A DNA stretch of 64,000 bases. It comes from Bradyrhizobium sp. CCBAU 53340 (GTDB lineage Bacteria; Pseudomonadota; Alphaproteobacteria; Rhizobiales; Xanthobacteraceae). The notes under the pieces are model-generated. The model searched no databases. It saw only the letters and a list, made by a program, of their open reading frames with translations, and was not told the DNA's origin. The position numbers were made by a program, and so were the translations under genes. Below are positions 43,293-52,125 of this stretch, in pieces. Location of the stretch: positions 1,612,001-1,676,000 of the forward strand of contig NZ_CP030055.1 of assembly GCF_015291645.1 (NCBI RefSeq). Direction: 5' to 3'. How positions within the stretch are numbered: the stretch's first letter is position 1; every line of letters starts with the position of its first letter.

Positions 43293-44092
43293 ACCGCGTG
43301 TGTGGCAAACTCCGTCGGCGTCCGCCCGGTCACCTGGCGGAACGCGGCCGAGAATGCCGGCACGCTGGCGTAGCCGAGTTGCGTCGCGAGCTGCTTCACC
43401 GAGACGTTCGCATCCGTGGACAGTTTCTGGATCGCAGCGGCGATCCGCGCGCGCTGGCACCAGCTCTTGAAGCTCAGCTGCGTCTCCGTCGAGAACAGCC
43501 GCGACAGCGTGCGCGCGGAGGTGCCGACCTCGCGTGCCAGCGTGTCGATGTCGTGCAGGCCGGTGGGATCGTCGAGCACGATCATCGCGGCGCGCCGGCA
43601 GCGCGGCTCGTGCGGCAGCGGCACGAAGGTCGCGGAATCCTCGGCCTGGTGCAATTCCAGCATCACCAGGCGCACCAGCAGTTCGGTGCGCTCCTCGGTA
43701 TTGCGCGCGTCGAACAAAGCCAGGATCGCCTGGTTGAGCAGCGGCGACACCCGCACCACGAACTCCCGGGTCAGTCCCTCGTAACGCTTTTCGCGCTTCA
43801 GCCAGGCGAGGTCGAAATAGAGCGTGCGCATCTCGATGTCGGCGAGCAGGTCGATGGCGTGTTCCAGCCCGGCCGGCACCCAGACCGCGCGGTCCGGCGG
43901 CACCAGCCAGCGCCCGCCTGGCGTCGTCACCTGCATCGTGCCCTTCGCCGCATAAATCAGCTGCGACTCGCGGTGCATGTGCAGATCGATCCGCATGCCC
44001 TTGGGATAGTCGCGCGCGACCAGGTGCACGCCCGCGGTGGAGCGATGATTACCCTGGACCTCCCGGAGGATTGGCGTTTCGACGACAGTCAT
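43241..44092 (-). CDS. AraC-family transcriptional regulator
   Basis: About 283 residues: an N-terminal cupin (LHMHRESQLIYAAKGTMQVTTPGGRWLVPPDRAVWVPAG) and C-terminal double HTH (TLAREVGTSARTLSRLFSTET and VKQLATQLGYASVPAFSAAFRQVTGRTPTEFA). Divergent from the MFS gene 60 bp away, which it probably regulates. ATG at 44092 is preferred; one at 44101 is possible. After the HTH the protein runs into a palindromic repeat that writes its tail (SSPGSTGRSSTARRHG) and stop. Confidence 0.88.
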   Translation of the reverse strand: MTVVETPILREVQGNHRSTAGVHLVARDYPKGMRIDLHMHRESQLIYAAKGTMQVTTPGGRWLVPPDRAVWVPAGLEHAIDLLADIEMRTLYFDLAWLKREKRYEGLTREFVVRVSPLLNQAILALFDARNTEERTELLVRLVMLELHQAEDSATFVPLPHEPRCRRAAMIVLDDPTGLHDIDTLAREVGTSARTLSRLFSTETQLSFKSWCQRARIAAAIQKLSTDANVSVKQLATQLGYASVPAFSAAFRQVTGRTPTEFATHAVSSPGSTGRSSTARRHG

Positions 44093-44152
44093 TGGCAGCA
44101 TTCCGTCATGCCCATGACATATAACTCATTCCGGAGCAGGAGAGGATTCCGA

Positions 44153-45325
44153 ATGAATAGCCCCGTCAGGGTCATCAGTTTCGTCAACGCAGGCCATTTC
44201 ATCGACCATTATTCGATGCTGATCTTCGCCGCCGCCGTGATCATCATGGGGCCGGCGCTCGGCATGGCCTATTCGGAACTGCTTCCCTATGCGACCCCCG
44301 GCTTCATCGCCTTCGGCGCCGGCTCGCTGCTGACCGGCTGGTTAGGGGACCGCTGGAGCCGCCGCCACATGATGCTGATCTTCTTCATCGGCATCGGCGC
44401 CTCCATGATCTCGGTCGGCTTCGTGCAGACGCCGCTCCAACTCGGCGGCGCGCTGCTTGCGATCGGCGTGTTCGCCTCGATCTACCACCCTGTCGGGACC
44501 GCGATGATCGTGTCCTATGCCGAGAGGCTCGGCCGCGAGATGGGCATCAACGGTGTCTGGGGCAATCTCGGGGTTGCCTCCTCGGCGCTGGTCACTGGCG
44601 TGATCGGCCAATATCTCGGCTGGCGCTTTGCCTTCATCATCCCCGGCATCGTCACCATCCTGATCGGCCTCGCCTTCGCGATGTCGGTCGTGCACGAGGA
44701 CCGCAAGGGCTCCAAGCAGGCGGCGGCGCAGGCGCGCGTCGCCAAGCAAGACATGTGGCGCGTGGTGCTGTCGCTGCTGATCGTCGTGATTGCGATCTCG
44801 ACGACCTTCAACGCCGTCACCGTTGCGCTGCCAAAGCTGTTCGCGGAGCGGCTCGCGGATCTCACCAAGAGTCCCGCGCTGCTCGGGGTCATCGCCGCCT
44901 GCGTCTATGTGTTCGGCGCGATGACGCAGTACACAATCGGCCGGCTGCTCGACCGTTACTCGCTGAAGACGGTGGCGCTGCCGCTGTCCTTCATGCTGGC
45001 GCCGTTCCTGTATCTCGCCGCGAGCCTGTCGAATCTGCCGCTGATCCTGGTCTCGATCGGCATCGTCATGGGCGCGTTCGGACAGGTCACGGTGAACGAC
45101 GCCATGGTCGGCAAATACACCAGCGAGGAATGGCGCTCGCGCGCCTACGCGGTCCGCTATTTCATCGGCTTCACCGCGGCGGGCGCCTCGGTCGGCCTCG
45201 TCGCCTGGCTCTACGAGCAGGGCGGCTTCGTCACCATGCTGCACGCCTTCGCCGGCTTGTGCCTGCTCGCGATCGCCGCGGCGATCATCCTGCCGCGCGA
45301 GATCCGCACGCCGGTGGCGGCGTGA
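44153..45325 (+). CDS. MFS transporter, Fsr-like
   Basis: 390-residue 12-helix major facilitator. FVNAGHFIDHYSMLIFAAAV at the start and GWLGDRWSRRHMMLIFFIGIGASM (loop 2-3 motif) recall the fosmidomycin-resistance (Fsr) branch, as does ASIYHPVGTAMIVSYAERLGREMG. ATG at 44153 has AGGAGAGG upstream. Divergent from the AraC gene, a usual efflux/regulator arrangement. Substrate unknown. Confidence 0.88.
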   Translation: MNSPVRVISFVNAGHFIDHYSMLIFAAAVIIMGPALGMAYSELLPYATPGFIAFGAGSLLTGWLGDRWSRRHMMLIFFIGIGASMISVGFVQTPLQLGGALLAIGVFASIYHPVGTAMIVSYAERLGREMGINGVWGNLGVASSALVTGVIGQYLGWRFAFIIPGIVTILIGLAFAMSVVHEDRKGSKQAAAQARVAKQDMWRVVLSLLIVVIAISTTFNAVTVALPKLFAERLADLTKSPALLGVIAACVYVFGAMTQYTIGRLLDRYSLKTVALPLSFMLAPFLYLAASLSNLPLILVSIGIVMGAFGQVTVNDAMVGKYTSEEWRSRAYAVRYFIGFTAAGASVGLVAWLYEQGGFVTMLHAFAGLCLLAIAAAIILPREIRTPVAA

Positions 45326-45335
45326 GGCCGCGCTT

Positions 45336-46688
45336 CTATGGAAGCTGGTCGATCCGGTTCAGGATGCGCGATTGCCAGGACTGAAGGTTCGGGTCGTTCA
45401 AACGGGCTTTCGCTTGCTCGCGGACTTCGGCGGTCGGAGACTTCCGCGGCGGAGCAAACTGCCGCTCGAGTTGCTTTTCGAGAAGCGAGGTTACTTCGGC
45501 GTTCATCGGAACGAACATCAGCTCGATCATGACTTCGTCCGCGAAGTCTCGTTCATCGAGGTTGATGTCCGTGATTGCCTTCAAACCCAATTCGATCCGC
45601 ATGGGGTCGCGGGTCGCAAACAGCCGAAGGATATGGTCCTTCAGTAGCTGAGTTTGCGGCCGGGCTGCATTTACAGCGATCTGTAACCAGCTCCACCGCG
45701 CGGAGTGGAACGTATCCGCATCGAGAGTGTCCTTGAGATCGAAATACTTCTCGATTCCGGTCAGCACCTCGTCGTACGGAAATGGGTTGACGGGCGCCCT
45801 GAGCGGACCGACGTCCGTTCCCACGGCGTTCGTTAGGAAGGACATCCGATCGATTGGAGTTCCAACGGCGATTGAAGGCAACTGCTTCCAAAACGGGAAG
45901 CGGTATACCTTGCTTTCAAGGCTGCCTTCGATGCGCCGCGCCAGGAGACGGTCCTGGCCGTCGATCCGTTCAAAAGTCTCGTACATTGTGCCCGTAAATC
46001 CTTGCGGCATACCTGGCGTGATCTGCCCATTGGGATTTCTCGACCACACGATTCGCAGGAGAAGGCCGTCTCCGAGATTGACGATCGTCTTTTGCGTCGC
46101 GCATTTGCCGGGAAAACCGCGCAGCAGGAATTGGAGGGCGAGTTTGGCATTGTCTTTGGCCAGGCATGTGGGCCCCTCGGCCTGCTCATAGACCGCCCAT
46201 GTGCTATCCCTGCGATCGGTGCTCTTGAGCGCAAGTGTATAGGCTGAAGTGGCCAACACGTTGATGCAGGCCTGGTCGCACAACCGTCCATTGTTGAAGT
46301 CATCGACGGCGAGAAGCGTATGATCCGCATGCAGCGGCTCGGCCTTCTCGGGGACCAGCTTGGCGATGATGGCTCTCTTCTGCGCGACGAACTCGTCCTC
46401 TTGCGCTACCGACCGGGCGTGGAAGCCATACGTCATCGCGATAGACAGGATAGGGCCGAGCGCCAGGCCAAAGCGCGCCGTTGCGAAGCCATAAAACATG
46501 ACGGCGACGAAGGGCGCGGCAAAAATCAGAAAACTAACAAGCAGCGCGGGCGGCAAGATGATGAGCCAGCCGAAGAAATCGCCATGTGCGGCGACATATC
46601 CCCACTCAGCCCGGAGCACGATGGCGAGAACGGCAGCGGAGATGGCGGCCTCGCCCGCAAACTTGATCACCGATAACCATCGACGCAT
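45336..46688 (-). CDS. Membrane protein, unknown function
   Basis: 450 residues. Three N-terminal hydrophobic segments (about 8-28, 38-62 and 70-88; FGWLIILPPALLVSFLIFAAPF is the clearest), then a ~350-residue soluble part with few recognisable features: several Cys (LCDQACINV, GPTCLA, GKCATQK) and a late region of alternating charged helices (DEVMIELMFVPMNAEVTSLLEKQLERQF) that looks like alpha-helical repeats. Base composition is less GC-rich than the neighbours. Isolated between the MFS gene, with which it converges, and the racemase. Not recognised. Confidence 0.6.
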   Translation of the reverse strand: MRRWLSVIKFAGEAAISAAVLAIVLRAEWGYVAAHGDFFGWLIILPPALLVSFLIFAAPFVAVMFYGFATARFGLALGPILSIAMTYGFHARSVAQEDEFVAQKRAIIAKLVPEKAEPLHADHTLLAVDDFNNGRLCDQACINVLATSAYTLALKSTDRRDSTWAVYEQAEGPTCLAKDNAKLALQFLLRGFPGKCATQKTIVNLGDGLLLRIVWSRNPNGQITPGMPQGFTGTMYETFERIDGQDRLLARRIEGSLESKVYRFPFWKQLPSIAVGTPIDRMSFLTNAVGTDVGPLRAPVNPFPYDEVLTGIEKYFDLKDTLDADTFHSARWSWLQIAVNAARPQTQLLKDHILRLFATRDPMRIELGLKAITDINLDERDFADEVMIELMFVPMNAEVTSLLEKQLERQFAPPRKSPTAEVREQAKARLNDPNLQSWQSRILNRIDQLP

Positions 46689-46858
46689 TCAGGGAGCACT
46701 CTCGACCGGATCCTGCCGCTAGTCTGGAGGACACTTGGCTAAGTCGAGCTTAATGCTCGTCTGAAGATTGCTTCGGATGATTAATGCAGCCTGGCGGGGA
46801 ATTGCCGAATTTCGTGGCGGATTTGCTTGAATCGGTGCGCGCCTGCTTTCATTCCGCT

Positions 46859-47572
46859 CTAGGCGACTTCCCGCACCGCCTCCTGCGGCACCGTCAGGCA
46901 CGATCTGACGCAGGCCTGTGCGAGAAGGTCGGTCGGATCCAGCAAGGCCGCGCCGATATCGCTGTCGAGCGCGGCGAGGGCGAGGGGGATTTCCGTGCAG
47001 GCCATGGCGATGTGCGAGCAGCCCCTGGCCGCGAGCGCCTCTGCTTCCCGGCCGAGGATGCCGGCCGCTTCATCCGTGTGTCCCGCCTTCACCAGTCGGA
47101 TCGCGCGCATGACCTCGGCTTGCGCCTTCGCGTCAGGCACCACGCAGGTATAGCCGCGTTCGGTGAGGCGCTGCTGGTAGATGCCGGCGCGGACCGTGCC
47201 ATCGGTGGCAAGCAGGCCGATGGTCGGGCTTGTCTGCTGCCGGGGAAGCGCGTCGGCAACGGCGTCGACGATGTGGATGATCGGCACCGGCGTCTCGCCC
47301 TGCAGCGCGCCGTGCCAATGGTGGGCTGTGTTGCAGGGGATGGCGATCCGGGTCGCGCCCGACAGCTCGAGCCGGCGCAGGGCATTCAGCATGGCGGGGA
47401 GGGGATCCGGGCCCTGGCCGAGAATGGCGGCGGTGCGGTCGGGCACATCAGTCGCCGAGCACACCACCATCTGGATGTGGTCCTGGTCGCAGGATGCGGG
47501 GGTGTTCCTGACGATCTTGCCCATGAAATCCACGGTCGCCATCGGGCCCATGCCGCCCAGAATGCCAAGCAT
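46859..47572 (-). CDS. Aspartate/glutamate racemase family protein
   Basis: 237 residues: LGILGGMGPMATVDFMGKIV, the first catalytic Cys in IAIPCNTAHHW, and the second in HIAMACTEIPLAL. Cofactor-independent two-Cys racemases of this type interconvert L- and D-aspartate (RacD/YgeA group). Followed upstream on the same strand by a LysR gene, with aspA and dctA divergent beyond, so a role in D-/L-aspartate use is likely. ATG at 47572 with GGAG upstream. Confidence 0.87.
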   Translation of the reverse strand: MLGILGGMGPMATVDFMGKIVRNTPASCDQDHIQMVVCSATDVPDRTAAILGQGPDPLPAMLNALRRLELSGATRIAIPCNTAHHWHGALQGETPVPIIHIVDAVADALPRQQTSPTIGLLATDGTVRAGIYQQRLTERGYTCVVPDAKAQAEVMRAIRLVKAGHTDEAAGILGREAEALAARGCSHIAMACTEIPLALAALDSDIGAALLDPTDLLAQACVRSCLTVPQEAVREVA

Positions 47573-47651
47573 CTTTGTCTCCTTGTTGGAGCCACGATGC
47601 ATGGTTGCATCAGGCAAATCCAATGCCCGTTCAGAACGGCATATGCGGCTT

Positions 47652-48536
47652 CTACATAGTTTTGGGCGCGGCCGATTGTGCGGCGTTCCAGACCTTTTCC
47701 ACGATCGGGCGGGTTCGCCGCGCGCTGCGATAGAGCCGGACTTCCAGGGGAATCTCCGGTCCGACGATGGCGAGGGTGCCCTCGTCCAGCTCCCGGGCCA
47801 CGAGGCTGCGCGGCAGCCACGCCAGCCCATAGCCTTCCAGCGCCATGAACTTCAGCCCCTCGGCCATGGCGTTCTCGTTGGTGTGGGTCACGTGCGCCGG
47901 CGGCGAGCCGGCCTGGGCCTGCGCGAACGTGGCGACCCGCCCGAGAAATGAATTCGAGGCGTAGCTCAGCAGGGGCAACGAAGCCGTGTCGTCTCCTGCC
48001 AACGTCGCGCTGCGGACGGCGACGAAACTGTCCATGCCGACGACGATGTGGGGATAGAGCTCCGGCTCGAGCAGGATCGGCACGTTGGCATGGTGGAAGG
48101 TGAGCAGGAAATCATAGCTGCCTTCGACCAGCGCCTGCAGGCAACTGTGGAAATCGTCGGGCAGCAACCGGCTGCCGATTGGCCCGACATCCTTTTCGAT
48201 GGCCCGGAACCAGCGCGGAAAGAAATGAAGTGACAGCGTGTGCAGCGCAGCGATCGAGACGACCTGCGTGCTCGGCCGCTTGCTCGCCTGCAGCGCGAGA
48301 CGACTCGCATGGAGCATGCGAACCGTCTCTTCCGCAGTCTCCAGGAATTCGCGTCCCTCGGCGGTCAGCGTCGTCGGGTAGCTGCTGCGGTCAACGAGGG
48401 ACACACCGAGCCAGAGTTCCAGCGCCTGGATCCTGCGGCTGAACGCGGATTGCGTCACGTGCCGCTCGTCCGCCGCGCGCGAGAAGCTGCGGGTTCGCGC
48501 CAGGCTGAGAAAATCCTCCAGCCATTTCAATTCCAT
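47652..48536 (-). CDS. LysR-family regulator (HypT-like)
   Basis: 294 residues: N-terminal HTH (WLEDFLSLARTRSFSRAADERHVTQSAFSRRIQALE) and a C-terminal ligand domain. The opening MELKWLEDFLSLARTRSFSRAA is that of the HypT/YjiE group. It lies between the racemase (same strand, 79 bp) and aspA (divergent, 217 bp), so it probably controls the aspartate genes. The spacer holds A+T-rich motifs such as CTATGCATAATCGG but no operator could be fixed. Confidence 0.87.
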   Translation of the reverse strand: MELKWLEDFLSLARTRSFSRAADERHVTQSAFSRRIQALELWLGVSLVDRSSYPTTLTAEGREFLETAEETVRMLHASRLALQASKRPSTQVVSIAALHTLSLHFFPRWFRAIEKDVGPIGSRLLPDDFHSCLQALVEGSYDFLLTFHHANVPILLEPELYPHIVVGMDSFVAVRSATLAGDDTASLPLLSYASNSFLGRVATFAQAQAGSPPAHVTHTNENAMAEGLKFMALEGYGLAWLPRSLVARELDEGTLAIVGPEIPLEVRLYRSARRTRPIVEKVWNAAQSAAPKTM

Positions 48537-48753
48537 CGTGTCTGCTCCGGGAGAGACTCGGTCAGGAAGATGCCCTGATCTTTCGCGGAAATCTATGCAT
48601 AATCGGAATAAAGCTTGCCAGCATAACATTGGACGCCGCTCCATCGTCAGGCGCATGCATCCCGCCGCAATGCCAAGCCTTAGCGCGACAATCCTCAGCG
48701 CGAGGCTCACGGCCACTGTCTCCGGACAACGGAGCTGACCAGCGGGAGATGAG

Positions 48754-50187
48754 ATGCGGACGGAACATGATCTGCTTGGCGAGCGCGACGTGCCCCGTGA
48801 TGCCTATTACGGCATCCACACGCTGCGCGCCGTCGAGAACTTTCCGATCTCTGGGATCGCGATCTCGGCCTATCCCGAGCTGATCGGCGCACTCGCCGCC
48901 ATCAAGCAGGCGGCGGCGCTGTCCAACATGGAGCTCGGCCTGCTCGACCAGCGTCGCGGGCGGGCCATCGTCGCGGCCTGCGAGGAATTGCGCGCCGGCC
49001 GGCTTCACGACCAGTTCGTCGTCGACGTCATCCAGGGCGGCGCCGGCACCTCCACCAACATGAACGCCAACGAGGTGATCGCGAACCGGGCCTTGGAGAT
49101 TCTCGGCCATGCCCGGGGCGAATACGCCGCGCTGCATCCGAACGAGCACGTCAATATGAGCCAGAGCACCAACGACGTGTACCCCACGGCGTTGAAGATC
49201 GCGACCTCTCATGGCTTGCAGAATCTGGTGAAGGCGATGGAGGTCCTGCGCCTCGCTTTCGCCGGCAAGGCCGAGGCGTTCAAGGATGTCCTGAAGATGG
49301 GCCGGACCCAGTTGCAGGACGCGGTGCCGATGACGCTGGGGCAGGAGTTCAACACCTATGCCGTCATGATCGGCGAGGATCAGGAGCGCCTGCGCGAAGC
49401 AGGCCTGCTGATCCACGAGATCAACATGGGCGCAACCGCCATCGGCACCGGCATCAACGCGCATCCGGATTATGCGCGCCTCGTCTGCCGCTATCTGAAT
49501 GCGATCACGGGATTGCCGCTGGTGACCGCGCCCGATCTGGTCGAGGCGACGCAGGATTGCGGCGCCTTCGTTCAGATCTCCGGCGTGCTGAAGCGCGTCG
49601 CGGTCAAGATCTCCAAGATCTGCAACGACCTGCGGCTGCTCTCGAGCGGGCCGCGGGCCGGGTTCGGCGAGATCAATTTGCCGGCGGTCCAGGCCGGCTC
49701 CTCGATCATGCCCGGCAAGGTCAATCCGGTCATCCCCGAGGTCGTCAACCAGGTCGCCTTCGAAGTGATCGGCAACGACGTCACCGTGACGATGGCCGCC
49801 GAAGCCGGCCAGTTGCAGCTCAATGCGTTCGAGCCGATCATCGCGCACAGCCTGTTCAAGAGCGTCAGCCATCTCAGCCAGGCCTGCCTGACGCTGGAGC
49901 GGAGCTGCGTCGCGGGCATCACTGCCAACCGCGATCGCCTGCGCGCCGATGTCGAGAACTCGATCGGCCTCGTCACCGCACTCAATCCGTATATCGGTTA
50001 CGCGGCCGCGACGGCGGTCGCCGTGGAGGCTCATGCGTCCGGCCGCGGCGTTGCCGAGCTCGTGCGCGAGCGTGGGCTGCTCACCGAGGCGACGCTCGCG
50101 GCGATCCTGAAGCCGGAGATGCTGACGCGGCCGCAAAGTCTTGCTGCTGCGGACCAGGACGGCCGCCAGCCACAGCCAGTCAGCTGA
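48754..50187 (+). CDS. aspA: Aspartate ammonia-lyase
   Basis: Converts L-aspartate to fumarate and ammonia. 477 residues: TEHDLLGERDVPRDAYYGIHTLRA, GGAGTSTNMNANEVIANRAL, HVNMSQSTNDVYPTALKIA, and the SS-loop signature GSSIMPGKVNPVIPEVVNQ with the catalytic Ser. Followed 42 bp on by dctA, so imported or produced C4 acids are handled by one transcript. The start is the ATG at 48754 after a GGGAGATGAG ribosome site. Confidence 0.95.
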   Translation: MRTEHDLLGERDVPRDAYYGIHTLRAVENFPISGIAISAYPELIGALAAIKQAAALSNMELGLLDQRRGRAIVAACEELRAGRLHDQFVVDVIQGGAGTSTNMNANEVIANRALEILGHARGEYAALHPNEHVNMSQSTNDVYPTALKIATSHGLQNLVKAMEVLRLAFAGKAEAFKDVLKMGRTQLQDAVPMTLGQEFNTYAVMIGEDQERLREAGLLIHEINMGATAIGTGINAHPDYARLVCRYLNAITGLPLVTAPDLVEATQDCGAFVQISGVLKRVAVKISKICNDLRLLSSGPRAGFGEINLPAVQAGSSIMPGKVNPVIPEVVNQVAFEVIGNDVTVTMAAEAGQLQLNAFEPIIAHSLFKSVSHLSQACLTLERSCVAGITANRDRLRADVENSIGLVTALNPYIGYAAATAVAVEAHASGRGVAELVRERGLLTEATLAAILKPEMLTRPQSLAAADQDGRQPQPVS

Positions 50188-50229
50188 AACGATCAGAACA
50201 AAATGGGTGCCTAAGGGAGGTAATGGATA

Positions 50230-51555
50230 ATGACGATCAATGCCGACAATTCGCCTGTGCGATCCAATCGCCTGACCAATGCTCTGGTGGTCAGCCTGCT
50301 GCTGGGGATCCTGGCGGGCTATGCCTGTCATGAGCTGGCACCGACGCCGGAGACGGCGAAGACCATCGCCGGCTATTTCTCGATTCTGACCGACGTGTTC
50401 CTGCGCATGATCAAGATGATCATTGCACCGCTCGTCTTCGCCACCATCGTCTCAGGGATTACCAGCCTCGGCTCCGAAGGCGGCGCGGTCGGCCGCATTG
50501 CCGCCAGATCCATGGGCTGGTTCATCTCGGCCTCGCTGGTCTCTCTCGGCCTCGGCATGGTCTTTGCGAACCTGTTCGCGCCGGGGCACGGCCTGCAGCT
50601 GCCGCTGCCCAGTGCCGATGCCACCAACACCCTGCAGACCACCGGCTTCAATCTGAAGGACTTCATCACCCACGTGTTTCCGACCAGCATCGCCCAGGCG
50701 ATGTCGACGAACGAGATCCTGCAGATCCTGGTCTTCGCGGTGTTCTTCGGGCTGGCGCTCAGCAGGCTGAAGACGAGCCATGCCAGGACCATCGCGGCGT
50801 CGATCGACGAGCTGGTCCACATCATGCTGCAGATCACGAACTTCGTGATGAAGTTCGCGCCGCTCGGCGTGTTCGCGGCCATTGCGGCCGTGATCACCAC
50901 GCAGGGGCTTGGCGTTCTCGTGACCTACGGCAAGTTCATCGCGACCTTCTATTTCAGCCTCGCGGTGCTCTGGAGCGTCCTCGTTCTCGTCGGCTTGCTG
51001 GCCCTTGGCCGGCCCGTCCTCGATCTCCTCGGCCTGTTGCGCCAGCCGATGCTGCTGGCCTTCTCGACCGCGAGCAGCGAGGCGGCATACCCCAAGATGA
51101 TCGAGCAACTGACGAAGTTCGGCGTCAGCGAGCGCATCTCGGGCTTCGTGCTGCCGCTGGGCTATTCGTTCAACCTGGACGGCTCGATGATGTACCAGGC
51201 TTTCGCGGCCCTGTTCATCGCCCAGGCCTACGGCATTGAGCTGAGCTTCACGCAGCAGCTCGTCATGCTGCTGGTGATGATGGTCACCAGCAAGGGCATC
51301 GCCGGCGTGCCGCGCGCCGGGCTCGTGGTCGTGGCCGCGACCCTGCCGATGTTCAACCTGCCGGTGGGCGGCATGCTTCTCGTCATGGGCATCGACCAGT
51401 TCCTGGACATGGGCCGCACCATGACCAACGTCATCGGCAACGGCATTGCCACCGCCGCTGTGGCCAGGTGGGAAGACCAGCGTGGCTTGATCGAAGAGGC
51501 CTCTTCCGAGGCAGCCGCGCCGGCCGTTGCCGTCGTGGGTGTGGCGGGCGGATAG
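50230..51555 (+). CDS. dctA: C4-dicarboxylate/cation symporter (DctA family)
   Basis: 441-residue inner-membrane carrier for fumarate, malate, succinate or aspartate. Helical hairpin motifs: FSTASSEAAYPKMIEQL (HP1), SFNLDGSMMYQAFAALFIAQA (TM7), and the TM8 GIDQFLDMGRTMTNVIGNGIA. GGGAGG lies before the ATG. Cotranscribed with aspA. Its last ~180 bp, and the ~100 bp after it, recur in decayed form at 54279-54580. Confidence 0.93.
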   Translation: MTINADNSPVRSNRLTNALVVSLLLGILAGYACHELAPTPETAKTIAGYFSILTDVFLRMIKMIIAPLVFATIVSGITSLGSEGGAVGRIAARSMGWFISASLVSLGLGMVFANLFAPGHGLQLPLPSADATNTLQTTGFNLKDFITHVFPTSIAQAMSTNEILQILVFAVFFGLALSRLKTSHARTIAASIDELVHIMLQITNFVMKFAPLGVFAAIAAVITTQGLGVLVTYGKFIATFYFSLAVLWSVLVLVGLLALGRPVLDLLGLLRQPMLLAFSTASSEAAYPKMIEQLTKFGVSERISGFVLPLGYSFNLDGSMMYQAFAALFIAQAYGIELSFTQQLVMLLVMMVTSKGIAGVPRAGLVVVAATLPMFNLPVGGMLLVMGIDQFLDMGRTMTNVIGNGIATAAVARWEDQRGLIEEASSEAAAPAVAVVGVAGG

Positions 51556-51659
51556 CCTGCCAGGGCGTGTACGCATAGATCCGCGATGTCCGCTTATTGC
51601 CCAGCAGTGGCGCAAGAGCGGACATCGTACGAGGTCCGGGAAGGGACCAACAGGCGACG
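51556..51659. repeat. dctA 3' flank, first copy of a direct repeat
   Basis: Together with 51376-51555 of dctA this stretch recurs as 54279-54580. Inside it, GATGTCCGCT (51585-51594) pairs with AGCGGACATC (51617-51626) in a hairpin of a type dispersed through bradyrhizobial genomes; it may terminate aspA-dctA. 51660-51739 holds nothing recognisable. Confidence 0.7.
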
Positions 51660-51739
51660 TTCGGAACGAAAGGGCGTCAACCGAGGCGGCATTATTGAAT
51701 CACGAAGAGCAGCGAGACCGCGGTCGTTTAGGGTGGCGC

Positions 51740-51991
51740 TCATTGTTTTAGCGCAGCACGCGCGGTCTTGATGTAGTCCATGCATTCGGGCCAATCTTCC
51801 TCTGTCACTTCGTTTTCGGCACCGCTAAGCGCCTTGCGCAAGGTTGCTTTCACGGGAGCGGGATGTTTCTTCCCGAGCTCCGCCTTGATCATCTCAAGAC
51901 CCTTCTGACAATCGGATTTGCTGTCCGCCAGGGCCGCGGTCGCGGTAAACATCACGGCTGCCGATGCGACTAACAAGATTGAACGCAGCAT
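51740..51991 (-). CDS. Small secreted protein, unknown function
   Basis: 83 residues: Sec signal peptide (MLRSILLVASAAVMFTATAALA) followed by a ~61-residue helical, charged mature part with two Cys (SDCQKGL and PECMDYI) that could form one disulfide. GGAGAAGAC precedes the ATG. It lies in the segment bracketed by the two dctA tails. A GGAAC-N16-CGTA on the minus strand at 52058-52082, one base off the EcfG consensus, could serve it. Not recognised. Confidence 0.65.
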   Translation of the reverse strand: MLRSILLVASAAVMFTATAALADSKSDCQKGLEMIKAELGKKHPAPVKATLRKALSGAENEVTEEDWPECMDYIKTARAALKQ

Positions 51992-52125
51992 GTCTTCTCC
52001 TCCATTGCCTTTTGCTTGTTCGGCGGGCCAGGCTCGAAAAAGTCGGCCCCGTCAGGCTACGATCCTTACCGAGTTCTGTTCCGTCGGGCCGCGTGCTTCC
52101 TCCGCTCGGCAGATGTTTCGACCAA

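Noticed and set aside
43298..44152. 285-residue upstream extension of the MFS protein
   Set aside because: Antisense to the AraC gene; the ATG at 44153 with a good ribosome site starts the first membrane helix.
51431..51625. Minus-strand frame beginning MSALAPLLGNKRTSR at the end of dctA
   Set aside because: This is the known spurious translation of the ATGTCCGCT dispersed repeat, antisense to dctA.
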